Assembly (NCBI GenBank): GCA_005779345.1
Contig: SXJQ01000288.1
Location: forward strand, 1-5,232
Direction: 5' to 3'
Source of the DNA: Actinomycetota bacterium
GTDB lineage: Bacteria; Actinomycetota; Acidimicrobiia; IMCC26256; PALSA-610
DNA: 5,232 nucleotides
Positions 3,369 through 5,232 of this stretch are shown one piece after another; position 1 is the first letter of the stretch, and each line of letters starts with the position of its first letter. A program made the translations under genes and the position numbers. The notes below the pieces were generated by a model that was not told the origin of the DNA, ran no database searches, and was given only the letters and a program-made list of their open reading frames with translations.

Positions 3369-5232
3369 GGAGAGGTCGGCGTCGGTGCGGTCGGTGAGCG
3401 GGACCGCGCGCCGTACCGCGGCCCCCTCGGGAAGTCCGGCGATGCGGTACCCCGACCCGTCGCGCGGCTGCAGCTTGATCTCGGTGTCGGCCACGGCCAC
3501 GCACGCGTCGGCGGTCACGAAGGCGATGCGCGGACCCAGCGGGGCAAGCGCCGCGAGCACGCCGCGTTTGCGCTCGAACCGAGCGGCCTTGACCCCACTG
3601 CCGCCGCGCGCCTGCACCGGGAACTCGTCGACCCGTACGCGTTTCGCGTAACCCGCCTCGGTGCAGATCACGACCGTCTCCTCGTGAGCGACCGCGCACG
3701 CGCCGACGACGACGTCGTCGCCCTTCAGCTTGATCCCGCGCATCCCACCCGCGGAGCGCGACACCGGACGAACCTCGGCTTCGGCGAAACGGATGCTCTG
3801 ACCGTCGCGGGTGACGATCAGCGTCTCGAACTCGTCCCACGAGCCGAAGACGGCGACGACGCGATCGTCGGAGTCGACCTTCATCGCCACGACGCCGTCG
3901 CGACGACTCGCGGCGTCCGCGAACTCGGCGAACGCGGTGCGCTTCACGGCGCCCTTCGCCGTCACGAACACGAGGTGCTCGTGCTGGTCGATCAGGTCGG
4001 TGGAGATCGCGGCGACGACCTGTTCGCCCTCGGCGCACTGGAAGAGGTTCTGCGCCGCCGTGAGTCGGGTCTTGGGCAGGTCGTGGCACGACGCTCGATA
4101 CGCACGCCCGCGGTCGCTGAAGAACAGCATCGACGCGAGCGCGAACGTGTCGACGACCTGCGCGACCGCATCCTTGTCGCCGGGGTTGGCGACCTTCGCG
4201 CCTCGACCGCGGGCAGATTTCGCCTGGACGTATCCCCGCGCGGTGACCGTCACGACCAGCGGTTCGTCGTCGACGAGCGCCTCGACGCTGATCTCGCCGG
4301 TGTCGTCGGTCACGATCGCGGTCCGGCGCTTCTGCGTGTTCGCGTCGCGGATCGCCGTCAGCTCCTCGCGGATCACACCCATGAGCACGTCACGGCTCGC
4401 GAGGATCCGACGCAGCTCCGTGATCGCACCGTTGAGCTCGCGCTGTTCGGCGAGCAACTCCTCGCGACCGAGCTGGGTGAGCCGACCGAGCGCGAGGTCG
4501 AGAATGTGGTTCGCCTGGATCTCACTGAAGTCGAAGGGCTTCGCCATGAGCTTCGTTCGCGCGACGCCACGATCCTCCGAGGCCCGGATCGCCTTGATCA
4601 CGGCGTCGATCATGTCGACCGCGCGCACCAGCCCATCGATGATGTGGAGTCGGGCCTCGGCCTTCTCGAGCCGGAATCGGGTCCGCCGGGTGACGACCAC
4701 CATCTGGTGGTCGATCCAGTGCTGCAACGCCTGGTGCAGGGTGAGCGTGCGCGGCACACCATCGACCAACGCGACCATGTTGATGCCGAACGTCGTTTGT
4801 GCCGGGGTGTGCTGGTAGATGTTGTTGAGCACGATCTGCGCGTTGGCCTCCGGACGCAGCTCGACCACGAGGCGCGTCGCGCCCTGGCCCGATTCGTTGC
4901 GAATGTCGCGCACCCCGTCGATCCGACCCGACTCCACCGCCTCGGCAAGCTTGCCCGCGATCGCGTCGACGCTCGTCTGGTACGGGATCTCGGTGAGCAC
5001 GATCGCGCTGCCCCGGCGTCCCTCCTCGACCGATGTGACCGCGCGCAGGCGCAACGTTCCCCGACCCGTGCGGTACGCGTCCCTGATCGCGTCGTCGCCC
5101 ATGATCAGCGCGCCGGTCGGGAAGTCGGGGCCCTTGATCGAGCGCATGAGGTCGGCGAGCGTCGCGTCGGGTTTGGCGATCAGTTTCAACGCGGCGTTGC
5201 ACACCTCGGCGAGATTGTGCGGCGGGATGTTG
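3351..5232 (-). CDS. parC: Type IIA topoisomerase subunit A, ParC-like (5' partial)
   Basis: DNA-cleaving subunit of a GyrA2GyrB2 or ParC2ParE2 enzyme that passes one duplex through another. The frame is open to the right edge; 626 residues are visible, beginning NIPPHNLAEV, which lies near residue 170 in E. coli GyrA. The quinolone-resistance region and catalytic Tyr are therefore outside the window. Visible in order: GPDFPTGALIMG (34-45), AYRTGRG (52-58), EIPYQTS (81-87), the tower and coiled-coil part (about 165-300) with the ILDLALGRLTQL exit-gate block (243-254), then a six-blade beta-pinwheel C-terminal domain (about 315-600) with RPVSRSAGGMRGIKL (488-502) and a PRDGSG tail block (589-594). 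The gyrase hallmark GyrA box (QRRGGKG type) is missing: the matching loop reads AKSARGRGAKVANPG (337-351). That, and the tail, favour ParC over GyrA; annotation pipelines may still name it gyrA. The GTG at 5204 is internal, not the start. Confidence 0.9.
   Translation of the reverse strand, partial: NIPPHNLAEVCNAALKLIAKPDATLADLMRSIKGPDFPTGALIMGDDAIRDAYRTGRGTLRLRAVTSVEEGRRGSAIVLTEIPYQTSVDAIAGKLAEAVESGRIDGVRDIRNESGQGATRLVVELRPEANAQIVLNNIYQHTPAQTTFGINMVALVDGVPRTLTLHQALQHWIDHQMVVVTRRTRFRLEKAEARLHIIDGLVRAVDMIDAVIKAIRASEDRGVARTKLMAKPFDFSEIQANHILDLALGRLTQLGREELLAEQRELNGAITELRRILASRDVLMGVIREELTAIRDANTQKRRTAIVTDDTGEISVEALVDDEPLVVTVTARGYVQAKSARGRGAKVANPGDKDAVAQVVDTFALASMLFFSDRGRAYRASCHDLPKTRLTAAQNLFQCAEGEQVVAAISTDLIDQHEHLVFVTAKGAVKRTAFAEFADAASRRDGVVAMKVDSDDRVVAVFGSWDEFETLIVTRDGQSIRFAEAEVRPVSRSAGGMRGIKLKGDDVVVGACAVAHEETVVICTEAGYAKRVRVDEFPVQARGGSGVKAARFERKRGVLAALAPLGPRIAFVTADACVAVADTEIKLQPRDGSGYRIAGLPEGAAVRRAVPLTDRTDADLSTAPPD

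Noticed and set aside
3707..3720. 14-bp palindrome CGACGACGTCGTCG
   Set aside because: Explained by adjacent Asp-Asp-Val-Val codons (GAC/GTC) in the topoisomerase gene.
3145..4089. Long open frame of 314 codons on the minus strand
   Set aside because: Extremely Arg/Gly-rich translation in a different frame of the topoisomerase gene on the same strand; a GC-rich shadow.
3811..4818. Open frame of 335 codons on the plus strand
   Set aside because: Antisense to the topoisomerase gene, Ser/Arg-rich, no family features; a shadow of conserved coding sequence.
5202..5204. GTG as a start codon for the topoisomerase gene
   Set aside because: The codons before it encode NIPPHNLAE, a conserved GyrA/ParC block, so this valine is internal.
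1..5232. CRISPR array, tRNA, rRNA, transposase or integrase
   Set aside because: No regularly spaced repeats of CRISPR size, no cloverleaf or rRNA-like segments, and no mobile-element protein motifs on either strand.

Overview
The window is 5,232 bp of GC-rich DNA with dense genes and GTG as well as ATG starts. It most likely comes from an actinobacterium. The main reason is two neighbouring genes from families that use mycothiol, a thiol cofactor restricted to Actinobacteria. An Acidimicrobiia-like lineage is possible, but the sequence alone does not settle the class.

Layout, left to right. (1) Positions 1-1316, + strand: the 3' part of a CapA/PGA_cap-type metallophosphatase-fold protein. 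The window opens inside its signal peptide, so the true start lies upstream. A perfect 34-bp palindrome sits inside its 3' end. (2) Positions 1370-1603, - strand: a 77-aa protein of unknown function with a very strong ribosome binding site. In the 206-bp gap upstream of it are a good sigma-70-type promoter, an 18-bp TetR-style operator placed at the expected transcription start, a small hairpin and a 3 x 9 bp tandem repeat. (3) Positions 1810-2625, - strand: a DinB-fold, mycothiol-dependent maleylpyruvate isomerase family protein. (4) Positions 2649-3332, + strand: a DsbA-fold protein resembling the mycothiol-dependent nitroreductase Rv2466c, but with one cysteine (CPWA). Genes 3 and 4 diverge from start codons only 23 nt apart. 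Neither has a Shine-Dalgarno sequence, and both have a TANNNT -10 box at leaderless spacing. (5) Positions 3351-5232, - strand: the C-terminal three quarters or so of a type IIA topoisomerase A subunit. It lacks a recognisable GyrA box and looks more like actinobacterial ParC than GyrA. Its N-terminus, with the catalytic tyrosine, is off the right edge.

How the parts work together: the divergent pair (3 and 4) is the one likely functional unit, two mycothiol-linked enzymes probably handling electrophiles or redox stress. The 77-aa gene looks like a separately regulated single gene under a repressor not encoded here. The CapA-like and ParC-like genes are unrelated neighbours arranged tail-to-tail with the genes beside them. 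I found no tRNA, rRNA, CRISPR array, transposase or integrase. I see no clearly new multi-gene system. The most unusual signals are the 34-bp palindrome and the promoter-operator of the small orphan protein.
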